Shown here piece after piece: positions 1-7,718 of a stretch of DNA of 64,000 nucleotides (within the stretch, counting starts at the first letter, position 1; every line of letters starts with the position of its first letter). The stretch spans positions 62,001-126,000 of the forward strand of contig JBEDTR010000017.1 of NCBI GenBank assembly GCA_040119125.1, written 5' to 3'. The notes below the pieces were generated by a model. That model did not search any database and had not been told where the DNA came from. It saw only the letters and a program-made list of their open reading frames with translations. The DNA comes from Pacificitalea sp040119125 (lineage in GTDB: Bacteria; Pseudomonadota; Alphaproteobacteria; Rhodobacterales; Rhodobacteraceae). Position numbers and translations under genes: made by a program.

Positions 1-113
1 AGAACTCCCCGATCCCGGCAGGCGCTGCAACGGGATGAGACATTCAGAGGTGCGGGCGGCGCAACAGCGCCAGCAGCACTGTGAGCATGAAATGAAGAAC
101 GGAGGTTAATTCC
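1..113. other. left edge, no recognisable gene
   Basis: All three forward frames enter from the left edge and stop at 36-38, 82-84 and 107-109. None carries a tail I recognise, so the upstream gene cannot be named. A strong ribosome binding site, GGAGGT at 101-106, belongs to the next gene. Confidence 0.5.
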
Positions 114-1562
114 TTGGATACGCTAAATCTTTTTATCGGTGGCGAAATGGTCGCCGCAAGCAATGGGGCCACGTTCGAGCGCGCCAACCCGGTCACCGGT
201 GCCACCGCCACCCGCGCGGCAGCAGCGACGGTCGAGGATGCACGCCGTGCGGCAGACGCCGCCGCCGCGGCATTTCCCAAATGGTCCGCGACCCCTGCGG
301 GCGAGCGGCGGCGCGTGCTGCTGCGCGCAGCCGAGGCGCTTGGCGCACGCACCGATGACATCGTCGCGGCGATGAAGGACGAGGTCGGCGCGACCGAAGC
401 CTGGGCGCGGTTCAACTGCATGTTGGCCGGCGATATGCTGATCGAGGCCGCTGGCCTGACCACGCAGATCAAGGGCGAGATCGTGCCCTCCAACCGCCCC
501 GGAACCACTGCATATGCCACCCGGCAGGCTGCGGGTGTCGTATTGGCGATGGCCCCGTGGAACGCGCCGGTGATCCTTGGCGTGCGGTCGATCGCAACGC
601 CGCTTGCCTGTGGCAACACGGTGGTGATGAAAACCTCCGAGCTCTGCCCGCGCACCCATGCGCTGATCCTCGAAGCGGTGGCCGAGGCCGGTTTCCCCGA
701 AGGGACCATCAACGCGATTTCCAACGCCCCTGATGATGCGCCCGAGATCGTCGAAGCCCTGATCGCGCATCCAGCAGTGCGCCGGGTCAACTTCACCGGC
801 TCGACCCGTGTGGGCCGGATCATCGCCGAAAGCGCCGCGCGCCATCTGAAGCCCGCCCTGCTGGAATTGGGCGGCAAGGCACCGCTGGTCGTGCTGGACG
901 ACGCCGATCTGGATGCTGCCGTCGCCGCTGCGGCGTTCAGCGCCTATATGAACCAAGGCCAGATTTGCATGTCGACGGAGCGGATCGTCGTGGTGGATGC
1001 CATCGCAGATCAGTTCGTCGAGAAATTCGCCGCTAAGGTTGCCACCCTGACCGCAGGTGATCCGCTGGAAGCCGCGCATCCGCTGGGCTCGCTCGTTAAT
1101 ACGGCGGCCGCGGAACGGGTCGAAGGGCTGATCGAGGACGCCGTCGCGAAAGGCGCCACCCTGATTGCCGGTGGGGGCGATGGCACGATCCTCAACGCCG
1201 CCGCCCTTGATCGGGTGACCCCGCAGATGCGGATCTATACCGAAGAAAGCTTTGGCCCCGTCGCCGCGATCATCCGCGCCAGCGATCTCGATGAGGCCGT
1301 GCGCATCGCCAATGACACCGAATTCGGCCTGTCGGCTGCGGTGTTCGGACGCGACACCGCCCGCGCGATGGCCGTTGCACAGCGGATCGAAAGCGGCATC
1401 TGCCACGTCAACGGCCCGACCGTGCATGATGAGGCACAAATGCCATTCGGCGGCGTGAAAGATTCAGGCTACGGTCGCTTTGGCGGTGTCTGGGGCGTTG
1501 CCGAATTTACCGAGCTGCGCTGGATTACCGTGCAGGATGGCCCCCTGCACTACCCGATCTGA
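114..1562 (+). CDS. NAD(P)-dependent aldehyde dehydrogenase, benzaldehyde/salicylaldehyde-type
   Basis: This 482-residue protein has the full length of the aldehyde dehydrogenase superfamily and oxidises an aldehyde to the acid in the cytoplasm. The general-base glutamate lies in LELGGK (E251) and the catalytic cysteine in GQICMS (C285); the cofactor-fold motif FTGSTRVG and the late ESFGPVA motif are present. The MNQGQICMSTERIVV stretch resembles benzaldehyde, vanillin and salicylaldehyde dehydrogenases, which is a family resemblance and not proof of substrate. The start is TTG at 114, seven bases after GGAGGT; no in-frame ATG fits the N-terminus better. It is the first gene of a run with a TRAP transporter and a ThDP decarboxylase, so it probably oxidises the aldehyde made by the latter. 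Confidence 0.93.
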   Translation: MDTLNLFIGGEMVAASNGATFERANPVTGATATRAAAATVEDARRAADAAAAAFPKWSATPAGERRRVLLRAAEALGARTDDIVAAMKDEVGATEAWARFNCMLAGDMLIEAAGLTTQIKGEIVPSNRPGTTAYATRQAAGVVLAMAPWNAPVILGVRSIATPLACGNTVVMKTSELCPRTHALILEAVAEAGFPEGTINAISNAPDDAPEIVEALIAHPAVRRVNFTGSTRVGRIIAESAARHLKPALLELGGKAPLVVLDDADLDAAVAAAAFSAYMNQGQICMSTERIVVVDAIADQFVEKFAAKVATLTAGDPLEAAHPLGSLVNTAAAERVEGLIEDAVAKGATLIAGGGDGTILNAAALDRVTPQMRIYTEESFGPVAAIIRASDLDEAVRIANDTEFGLSAAVFGRDTARAMAVAQRIESGICHVNGPTVHDEAQMPFGGVKDSGYGRFGGVWGVAEFTELRWITVQDGPLHYPI

Positions 1563-1588
1563 TTTCAGGGCCAATGGGAGGACCCAAC

Positions 1589-2641
1589 ATGACCAACAAG
1601 ATGACCATGAAGACCTTGTTCGGCGGCACTTTGGCCGTGTCCCTGCTTGCGCTCGGCGCAGGGGCGGCCTCGGCACAGGAACATACGTTCCGGCTGCATC
1701 ACTTCCTCGGCGCGCAATCGCCCGCACAGACGCAGATGCTGGAGCCTTGGGCCCGCGCTGTGGAGGAAAACTCCGGCGGTCAGGTGAAGATCGAGATCTT
1801 CCCGTCGATGACCCTCGGGGGCCGCCCGACCGAACTCGTCAGCCAAGCCCGCGACGGCGTCGTCGATCTGATCTGGGTCGTCAACGGCTATACGCCGGGG
1901 CTGTTCCCGCGCACCGAAGTGTTTGAGCTGCCGACCGTCTATCTCAATGACCCCGTCGCCACCAACCTTGCCATGGCCGACATGTTCGAGGAGAACCTGG
2001 CCGAGGATTACCGTGGATTGGAGGTGATGTTCCTGCACGTCCATGCGGGTCAGGGCATTCAGATGGCCAGCAAGGAAGTGCGCAGCCCCGACGACATCGC
2101 CGGCACCGATCTGCGCATTCCGACGCGCACCGGGGCGTGGGTGATCGAAGCGCTCGGCGCGAACCCGGTCGCCATGCCGGTGCCGGAACTGCCGCAAGCC
2201 CTGTCCAAAGGCGTGGTCGACGGCGCGTTCATCCCGTGGGAAATCATCCCCGCCCTGAACGTTCAGGATCAGACCGATTATCAGATCGAAGGCGCCGACA
2301 TGACCCGCTTCGGCACCACCACGTTCCAGGTGTCGATGAACCAAGGCCGCTGGGACGGTCTGCCCGAAGACATCCAGAAGGCGTTCCGCGATGCGTCGGG
2401 GCGTGAATGGGCTGGCGAAGTGGGCCAGATCTGGCGCGACATCGACAATTCCGGGATCAAGGTGGCAACCGATGCGGGCAACACCCACGTCACCCTGACC
2501 GAGGATGAAACCGCCGCGTTCATGGACAAACTCGGGCCGGTCGTTGACCGCTGGGTCGAGGAAGTCTCGGGCCAGAATATCGACGGCGCCGCGCTGGTCG
2601 AAGGCGCCCGCGCCGCGATCGAGAAGAACGCCGCGCAATGA
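1589..2641 (+). CDS. dctP: TRAP transporter substrate-binding protein (DctP family)
   Basis: A 350-residue periplasmic solute receptor of a tripartite ATP-independent transporter. Residues 1 to about 28 form a signal peptide with a basic start, a Leu/Ala core and cleavage near GAASA-Q. The family signature region around LRIPTRTG, with the arginine that normally binds the ligand carboxylate, is present. I chose ATG 1589 because GGGAGGA lies just upstream; an ATG at 1574 would put that box inside the gene. Its stop overlaps the dctQ start as ATGA, so the two are translationally coupled. The ligand is probably an organic acid handled by the flanking dehydrogenase and decarboxylase. Confidence 0.93.
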   Translation: MTNKMTMKTLFGGTLAVSLLALGAGAASAQEHTFRLHHFLGAQSPAQTQMLEPWARAVEENSGGQVKIEIFPSMTLGGRPTELVSQARDGVVDLIWVVNGYTPGLFPRTEVFELPTVYLNDPVATNLAMADMFEENLAEDYRGLEVMFLHVHAGQGIQMASKEVRSPDDIAGTDLRIPTRTGAWVIEALGANPVAMPVPELPQALSKGVVDGAFIPWEIIPALNVQDQTDYQIEGADMTRFGTTTFQVSMNQGRWDGLPEDIQKAFRDASGREWAGEVGQIWRDIDNSGIKVATDAGNTHVTLTEDETAAFMDKLGPVVDRWVEEVSGQNIDGAALVEGARAAIEKNAAQ

Positions 2642-3159
2642 CGGAGATGCGCCTTGGCGCAGACCGCACCGGGATTTCCGGTGCGGTCGCGCGCATCGTG
2701 GCCGGATGGGCATTGCTGGGCGGGCTGGTCCTGCTGGCGGTGATCGCGGTCAACATGGTTTCAGTAGTGGGGGCGGTGTTCGGAAACCCGTTCCCCGGAG
2801 ATTTCGAACTGACGGAAATGGGTGTGGCGATCGCGGTATTTGCCTTTCTGCCCTATTGCCAGATCACCGATGCGAACGTCACCGCCGACATTTTCACGGC
2901 CCGCGCCGGACCGCGGCTGCTGGCCGCCCTGCGTGCGCTGGCGTCGCTTATTGCGTTCCTGTTTGCCATAATTCTGGTCTGGCGGATGTCCGACGGCATG
3001 TTGGACCAGCGCGATTACAATTACACCACGACGATCCTGCAGCTGCCGATCTGGCTGGCCTATCTGCCGATCCTGCTGTCGCTGGCTTTGCTGGTGGCCG
3101 CGGCGCTGGTGACCCTGACCGAGTCGCTCCGCGCGACCCAAGGAGGCCACAATGGCTGA
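2638..3159 (+). CDS. dctQ: TRAP transporter small permease (DctQ family)
   Basis: A 173-residue inner-membrane protein with four hydrophobic segments, the usual size and topology of the small TRAP permease that bridges receptor and large permease. It starts within the dctP stop codon and its own stop overlaps the dctM start by eight bases, so all three subunits are in one coupled operon. Identification rests on topology and position more than on conserved residues, as the family is poorly conserved. Confidence 0.9.
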   Translation: MTEMRLGADRTGISGAVARIVAGWALLGGLVLLAVIAVNMVSVVGAVFGNPFPGDFELTEMGVAIAVFAFLPYCQITDANVTADIFTARAGPRLLAALRALASLIAFLFAIILVWRMSDGMLDQRDYNYTTTILQLPIWLAYLPILLSLALLVAAALVTLTESLRATQGGHNG

Positions 3160-4510
3160 TGCCGTATCTATCGGGCTTGGCGCTCTTGCGGTGCTTGTCG
3201 GGCTGATCGCGATCCGCATTCCGATCGCCTATTCCATGATCCTCGTCGGCGGTATCGGCATTGCCATCGTCAACGGGCCGACCCTGCTGCTAAGCCAGCT
3301 CAAGACGCTCGCCTATGGGCAATTCTCGATCTACGATCTGTCGGTCGTGCCGATGTTCATCCTGATGGGCGAACTGGCCGTCGTCGCCGGGCTGTCGCAG
3401 GCGCTGTTTCGCGGCGCGAATGCGTGGCTGGGCTGGATGCGCGGCGGCACGGCAATGGCCGCAATTGCGGGCTGCGCCGGGTTCGGGGCGGTCTGCGGCT
3501 CGTCGCTCGCCACCGCGTCGACCATGGGCAAGGTCGCCCTGCCCGAGCTGAAGCGCTACAATTATTCCGGCGCGCTCGCCACCGGCAGTCTTGCCGCCGG
3601 CGGGGTGCTGGGCATCCTCATTCCGCCCTCCGTCGTGCTGATCATCTACGCGATCATCGTCGAGGCCAACATCGTCACCATGTTCGCGGCGGCGCTGCTG
3701 CCCGGTCTGCTGGCGGTGCTGCTGTTCATGCTGACCATCGCGCTCTATGTGCTGATCTTCCCCAATGCGGGACCCAAGGGCGGCGCGGCGGACCGACGTG
3801 AATTCATCGCCGCGACACTGGGCATGCTGCCCGTCATCCTGATTTTCGGGCTGGTGCTCGGCGGGATTTACGGCGGCTTTTTCAACCCGACCCCGGCCGC
3901 GGCCGTGGGCGTGGTTCTGGTCTGGCTTTACGGCGCGCTGCGCGGGCGGATCGGCTGGGCCGCGATGAAGCTTGCGCTGCTGGCCACCGCTGGCACCAGC
4001 GGCATGATCTACCTGATCTTGCTGGGCGCCGAATTGATGAAGATCTTCATGTCCCGCATCGGGTTGCCGCAACAGGCCGCTCAGTGGATCGCCGAGGCCG
4101 GTTATTCCCCGATGATGGTCATGGTCATGCTGCTGCTGGCGCTGATCGTGCTGGGCTGCCTGATGGATAGCCTGTCGATGATCCTGCTGGTGATCCCGTT
4201 TTTTTGGCCGATGCTGCTGGAACTCAACGGCGGGCTCTATCAGGGCGCGGATGGCGCGGGCTTCGGCATGTCGACCGAGGATCTGAAGATCTGGTTCGGG
4301 ATACTTGCGCTAATCGTGGTGGAGTTAGGGCTGATCACGCCGCCTGTGGGCATGAACGTGTTCGTCATCTCCGCGCTCGCCAAAGACACCCCGATGATCG
4401 AGACGTTCAAGGGCGTCGCTCCTTTCTTCATGGCCGAGTTGCTGCGCGTGGGACTGATCTTGCTGTTTCCTGCACTGACGCTGTGGCTGCCGCAAATTCT
4501 GGGAGGCTGA
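3152..4510 (+). CDS. dctM: TRAP transporter large permease (DctM family)
   Basis: A 452-residue polytopic membrane protein with about twelve hydrophobic segments. The family motifs are visible: a glycine-rich CGSSLATASTMG stretch after the first helices and GVLGILIPPSVVLIIYA, plus LITPPVGMNVFV near the C-terminus. It is the sodium-coupled transport channel of the system. AGGAGG sits seven bases before the ATG. Length is at the upper end of the family's usual 425-450. It is followed after one base by the ThDP enzyme gene, which ties transport to catabolism. Confidence 0.95.
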   Translation: MADAVSIGLGALAVLVGLIAIRIPIAYSMILVGGIGIAIVNGPTLLLSQLKTLAYGQFSIYDLSVVPMFILMGELAVVAGLSQALFRGANAWLGWMRGGTAMAAIAGCAGFGAVCGSSLATASTMGKVALPELKRYNYSGALATGSLAAGGVLGILIPPSVVLIIYAIIVEANIVTMFAAALLPGLLAVLLFMLTIALYVLIFPNAGPKGGAADRREFIAATLGMLPVILIFGLVLGGIYGGFFNPTPAAAVGVVLVWLYGALRGRIGWAAMKLALLATAGTSGMIYLILLGAELMKIFMSRIGLPQQAAQWIAEAGYSPMMVMVMLLLALIVLGCLMDSLSMILLVIPFFWPMLLELNGGLYQGADGAGFGMSTEDLKIWFGILALIVVELGLITPPVGMNVFVISALAKDTPMIETFKGVAPFFMAELLRVGLILLFPALTLWLPQILGG

Positions 4511-4511
4511 C

Positions 4512-6269
4512 ATGGAAAGCATGACATTGCCCGAAACGATCCCCACCCGTCGCAATGCCGATGACACCTCCGCCGAGGGCGCCACGATGGCGGCGGGCGG
4601 CGCGATCTTCCCCCGGCTGAAGGCCCTTGGCGTGGATTATGTCTTTGCCAATTCCGGCACGGATTTCCCGCCGATTATCGAGGGGCTGGCCGAGGCCGCA
4701 GCCCTTGGCATCGATCTGCCCCGGGCCGTGGTGATCCCGCATGAACATGCCGCGATGGGCATGGCGCATGGCTATTACCTGATCTCCGGTCAGGCGCAGG
4801 CTGTGATGCTGCACACCAATGTCGGGCTCGCCAATGGCTCGATCGGGGCGATCAACGCGGCCTGCGAGCATATCCCGATGGTGCTGATGTCGGGCCGGAC
4901 CCCGGTGACCGAGGAAGGCCGCTTTGGCGCGCGCACCGTGCCGATTGGCTGGGGTCAGGAAATGCGCGACCAGACCGCGCTGGTGCGCGAGGCGGCGAAA
5001 TGGGACTATGAGCTGAAGTTCCCCGAACAGATCGCCGGGCTTCTCGACCGCGCCCATGCCATCGCCAATTCCACGCCCAAGGGGCCGACCTATCTGTCGA
5101 TCCCGCGTGAGGTGCTGTGCGAGCAGACCCCGCGCGACGAGCTTGATGCCGGGCCCAGCATGCAACCCGCAACCGCTGCTCCCGACCCGTCTGCTATCGC
5201 GCAGGCCGCCGCTTGGCTGCGCGAGGCGCGCGCGCCGCTGGTCATTGCACAGCGCGGCGCAGGCGATGCCGAAAGCTTCGCCGCGTTTTCCGCTTGGGCC
5301 GAGGATTGGGGCATCGCCGTCGTGTCATGGTGGGCCACACATCTGGCGCTGCCCACCGACCACCCCTGCCATGTCGGGGCTGATCCGGGACCGTGGATGG
5401 CGCAGGCCGATGTGGTTGTCGTGCTCGATTGCCTCGCGCCATGGTGGCCCGACAAACATAAATTGGCCGCTGACGCGCGGGTCATTCATATCGGCCCCGA
5501 TCCGCTTTTCTCCCGCTCTCCCGTGCGCAATTTCCGTTCGGATCTTAGCATCACCGGCGAAAACTCCGCGACCATTCCCGCGCTGATCGCCGCGATGGGC
5601 GACGCCCCCGAGCGCATTGCCCCGCGCCGGGCCGCACTGGCGGAAGCCTCGGATCTGGAGCGCGCGCGGCTGTCGGAGCTTGCAAAAATCGATGAGGCTG
5701 GGCCGGGCCTGACGAAGGCACAGGTCAGCCGCGCCCTGTCGGATGCGCTCGGGGACCGCAAATCAAGCGTGTTTTCCGAACTTGGCACCCAGCTTGGCGC
5801 ATTGGAACGGCGCGCGCCGCAATCGTGGTTTCAAGAGCCGCATTCCGGCGGGCTTGGCTGGTGTTTCCCTGCCGCGCTTGGCGCGCAACTGGCCGATCCC
5901 GACCGGATTTGCGTGGCGACGATGGGGGATGGCTCCTACATGTTCGCCAATCCGACCGTCTGTCACCAGATCGCCGAGGCGCTGGAGCTGCCGCTGCTGA
6001 TCCTTGTGCTCAACAACGAGGAATGGGGCGCGGTGCGCGGCTCCGTCGCCGGGCTCTACCCCGATGGTCACGCCGCGCGCGCCAATCAGATGCCGCTCAC
6101 GGCGCTCAGCCCGGTGCCGGATTTCACCGCAACCGCCCGCGCCAGCCGCGCCCATGCCGCACGGGTCGAGACACCGGCGCAGTTGCGCCCTGCCCTCGAT
6201 GAAGCGCTGCGCGTGGTGCACGAAGACCGCCGCTGCGCGCTGCTCGACATCCGCATCCTGCCGGAGTGA
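4512..6269 (+). CDS. ThDP-dependent 2-oxoacid decarboxylase-like enzyme
   Basis: A 585-residue thiamine diphosphate enzyme with the three-domain layout of the pyruvate oxidase/acetolactate synthase/benzoylformate decarboxylase superfamily. The cofactor motif starts with GDGS at residue 472 and ends with LNNEEWG. The cofactor-activating glutamate is present in PHEHAA (E78), which excludes glyoxylate carboligase, where it is replaced. A histidine in LHTNVG (H101) aligns with the catalytic His70 of benzoylformate decarboxylase, whereas acetolactate synthases carry a GPG motif there. I infer a decarboxylase that turns a 2-oxo acid into an aldehyde for the dehydrogenase four genes upstream. Start is ATG 4512 after GGAGGC. 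The actual substrate cannot be read from the sequence. Confidence 0.85.
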   Translation: MESMTLPETIPTRRNADDTSAEGATMAAGGAIFPRLKALGVDYVFANSGTDFPPIIEGLAEAAALGIDLPRAVVIPHEHAAMGMAHGYYLISGQAQAVMLHTNVGLANGSIGAINAACEHIPMVLMSGRTPVTEEGRFGARTVPIGWGQEMRDQTALVREAAKWDYELKFPEQIAGLLDRAHAIANSTPKGPTYLSIPREVLCEQTPRDELDAGPSMQPATAAPDPSAIAQAAAWLREARAPLVIAQRGAGDAESFAAFSAWAEDWGIAVVSWWATHLALPTDHPCHVGADPGPWMAQADVVVVLDCLAPWWPDKHKLAADARVIHIGPDPLFSRSPVRNFRSDLSITGENSATIPALIAAMGDAPERIAPRRAALAEASDLERARLSELAKIDEAGPGLTKAQVSRALSDALGDRKSSVFSELGTQLGALERRAPQSWFQEPHSGGLGWCFPAALGAQLADPDRICVATMGDGSYMFANPTVCHQIAEALELPLLILVLNNEEWGAVRGSVAGLYPDGHAARANQMPLTALSPVPDFTATARASRAHAARVETPAQLRPALDEALRVVHEDRRCALLDIRILPE

Positions 6270-6274
6270 GCTGA

Positions 6275-6296
6275 GCCCCGCCCCTCGGGGCGGGGC
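6275..6296 (+). terminator. GC-rich hairpin after the ThDP gene
   Basis: A ten-base stem, GCCCCGCCCC paired with GGGGCGGGGC, begins six bases after the stop codon at 6269. No T-run follows, so it may protect the 3' end or act as a Rho-independent terminator of low efficiency. Confidence 0.5.
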
Positions 6297-6351
6297 GCAT
6301 CGCAGGCCCGATGGCCGCTGACGACTGCGCGTGGGTAACCTGACAACAGAG

Positions 6352-6520
6352 CCTGCCCGTGGGGTGGCGCTGAAACGGTTAAGCGGCGCGCTTTATGGCG
6401 CAACCAACCTCCCCGCCCCGAGGTTAGCGTGAGATACCAAAGCGCCAGCCCGCAGGGACGGGCAGGCGCTCGCTCTCGCGGCCTCTGGCCTTGTCCGAGA
6501 GCCGTTCCGCTGAGCACAAC
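6352..6520 (+). repeat. dispersed hairpin repeat, copy 1
   Basis: First of three related copies of about 165-170 bases. Shared blocks in order are GTGGGGTGGCGC, GCGCTTTATGG, a 30-base hairpin at 6441-6470 (stem AGCGCC/GGCGCT then GCCCG/CGGGC, loop CAGGGA) and a terminal GAGCAC near 6512. It lies in tandem with copy 2 between two convergent genes and encodes no credible protein. Confidence 0.8.
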
Positions 6521-6525
6521 AGCAG

Positions 6526-6690
6526 CCTGTCCGTGGGGTGGCGCCGAAACGACTGAACTGCGTGCTTTATGGTGCCAAGTCCCTCCCCGCTCAGAGGTAA
6601 GCGTGAGGTGACAAAGCGCCAGCCCGCAGGGACGGGCAGGCGCTCGCCCGCGCGCTTCGCTTGTTCGCGGGCGGTCGCGCTTAGCACAAA
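6526..6690 (+). repeat. dispersed hairpin repeat, copy 2
   Basis: Direct tandem neighbour of copy 1, separated by about five bases. The 30-base hairpin at 6615-6644 is identical to that of copy 1, and a second hairpin (CGCCCGCG with CGCGGGCG) follows at about 6645-6673. Variable blocks between the conserved ones differ at many positions, so the duplication is not recent. Confidence 0.8.
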
Positions 6691-6768
6691 CGGACCCTCC
6701 CCGCGGGACCGCGCTCCACCGACGAAGCCCTGCGCATTATGGCGACACGTCCCCCGCCCGGCACCTGC

Positions 6769-7638
6769 CTATTTCTGCGTCAGCCTGCGGATCAGGGAGG
6801 ACGTGTCCCAGCGCCCGCCGCCCATTTGCTGAAGATCTTTATAGAACTGATGCACCAGCGCGGTGACCGGCAGTTGCGCGCCGGTCTCTTCGGCGGTTTG
6901 CAGGCAAATGCCCAGATCCTTGCGCATCCAATCCACGGCAAACCCATGCTCGAAATCATCGTCGAGCATCGTTTCGTGCCGGTTGACCATCTGCCAGCTT
7001 CCCGCCGCGCCGCCCTTGATCACATCGACCACGGCGCGCCCGTCAAGCCCGGCCTTCTCGGCGAAGGCCAGACCTTCCGACAGCCCCTGCACCAGTCCCG
7101 CGATGCAGATCTGGTTCACCATCTTGGTCAATTGGCCCGCGCCGCTGTCCCCCATACGCAAGACCGTCTTGCCATAAGCGGCCATGATCGGTTCGGCGCG
7201 GGCGTAGGCGTCGGCCTCGCCGCCACACATGATCGATAGCGCACCATTGGTCGCACCGCCCTGCCCGCCAGAGACCGGCGCATCGATGAAGCTGATCTGC
7301 TGCTCTGCGCCCGCCGCGTGCATCTCGCGGGTGACTTCGGCCGATACGGTGGTGTGATCGACGAATACGGATCCCGCTTCCATGCCGGCAAACGCGCCAT
7401 TTTCGCCGGTACAAATCATCCGCAGGTCATTGTCATTGCCCACACAGGCCATCACGAATTCGGCACCATCGACCGCCGCCTGCGGCGTCTCGGCAAAGCT
7501 GCCGCCATGCGTCTCGACCCAGTCACGGGCCTTCTGAGTGGTGCGATTGTAGACTGTGACGTCGTGACCCGCGCGGACCAGATGCCCAGCCATCGGAAAC
7601 CCCATTACGCCAAGTCCCAGGAATGCACATCGTGCCAT
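6769..7638 (-). CDS. beta-hydroxyacid dehydrogenase (3-hydroxyisobutyrate dehydrogenase family)
   Basis: A 289-residue NAD(P)-dependent dehydrogenase acting on beta-hydroxyacids or semialdehydes. The N-terminal nucleotide site GLGVMGFPMAGHL, the substrate-binding DAPVSGGQGGA motif (residues 119-129) and the catalytic lysine in GQLTKMVNQ (K172) are all intact. The likely start is ATG 7638, with GGGAGGA upstream; an in-frame GTG at 7656 would include that box. It converges on the ThDP gene across the repeat region and may or may not belong to the same pathway. Family members include 3-hydroxyisobutyrate dehydrogenase, tartronate semialdehyde reductase and succinic semialdehyde reductase; I cannot choose between them. 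Confidence 0.9.
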   Translation of the reverse strand: MARCAFLGLGVMGFPMAGHLVRAGHDVTVYNRTTQKARDWVETHGGSFAETPQAAVDGAEFVMACVGNDNDLRMICTGENGAFAGMEAGSVFVDHTTVSAEVTREMHAAGAEQQISFIDAPVSGGQGGATNGALSIMCGGEADAYARAEPIMAAYGKTVLRMGDSGAGQLTKMVNQICIAGLVQGLSEGLAFAEKAGLDGRAVVDVIKGGAAGSWQMVNRHETMLDDDFEHGFAVDWMRKDLGICLQTAEETGAQLPVTALVHQFYKDLQQMGGGRWDTSSLIRRLTQK

Positions 7639-7718
7639 GGGTTTATCCTCCCCCACCGTTGTCTTACCCTTCCTGTCTGAGTAAACGCTGCGACCATCGC
7701 GTCAACCCGAGGGATGTC

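Noticed and set aside
123..1439. 438-residue open frame on the minus strand across the aldehyde dehydrogenase
   Set aside because: It is the antisense shadow of a well-supported gene in high-GC DNA; its translation is His/Gly/Arg-rich and lacks family motifs.
4512..6269. Glyoxylate carboligase identity for the ThDP enzyme, with the beta-hydroxyacid dehydrogenase as tartronate semialdehyde reductase
   Set aside because: Glyoxylate carboligase lacks the cofactor-activating glutamate, but it is present here (E78). The histidine in LHTNVG fits the benzoylformate decarboxylase type better.
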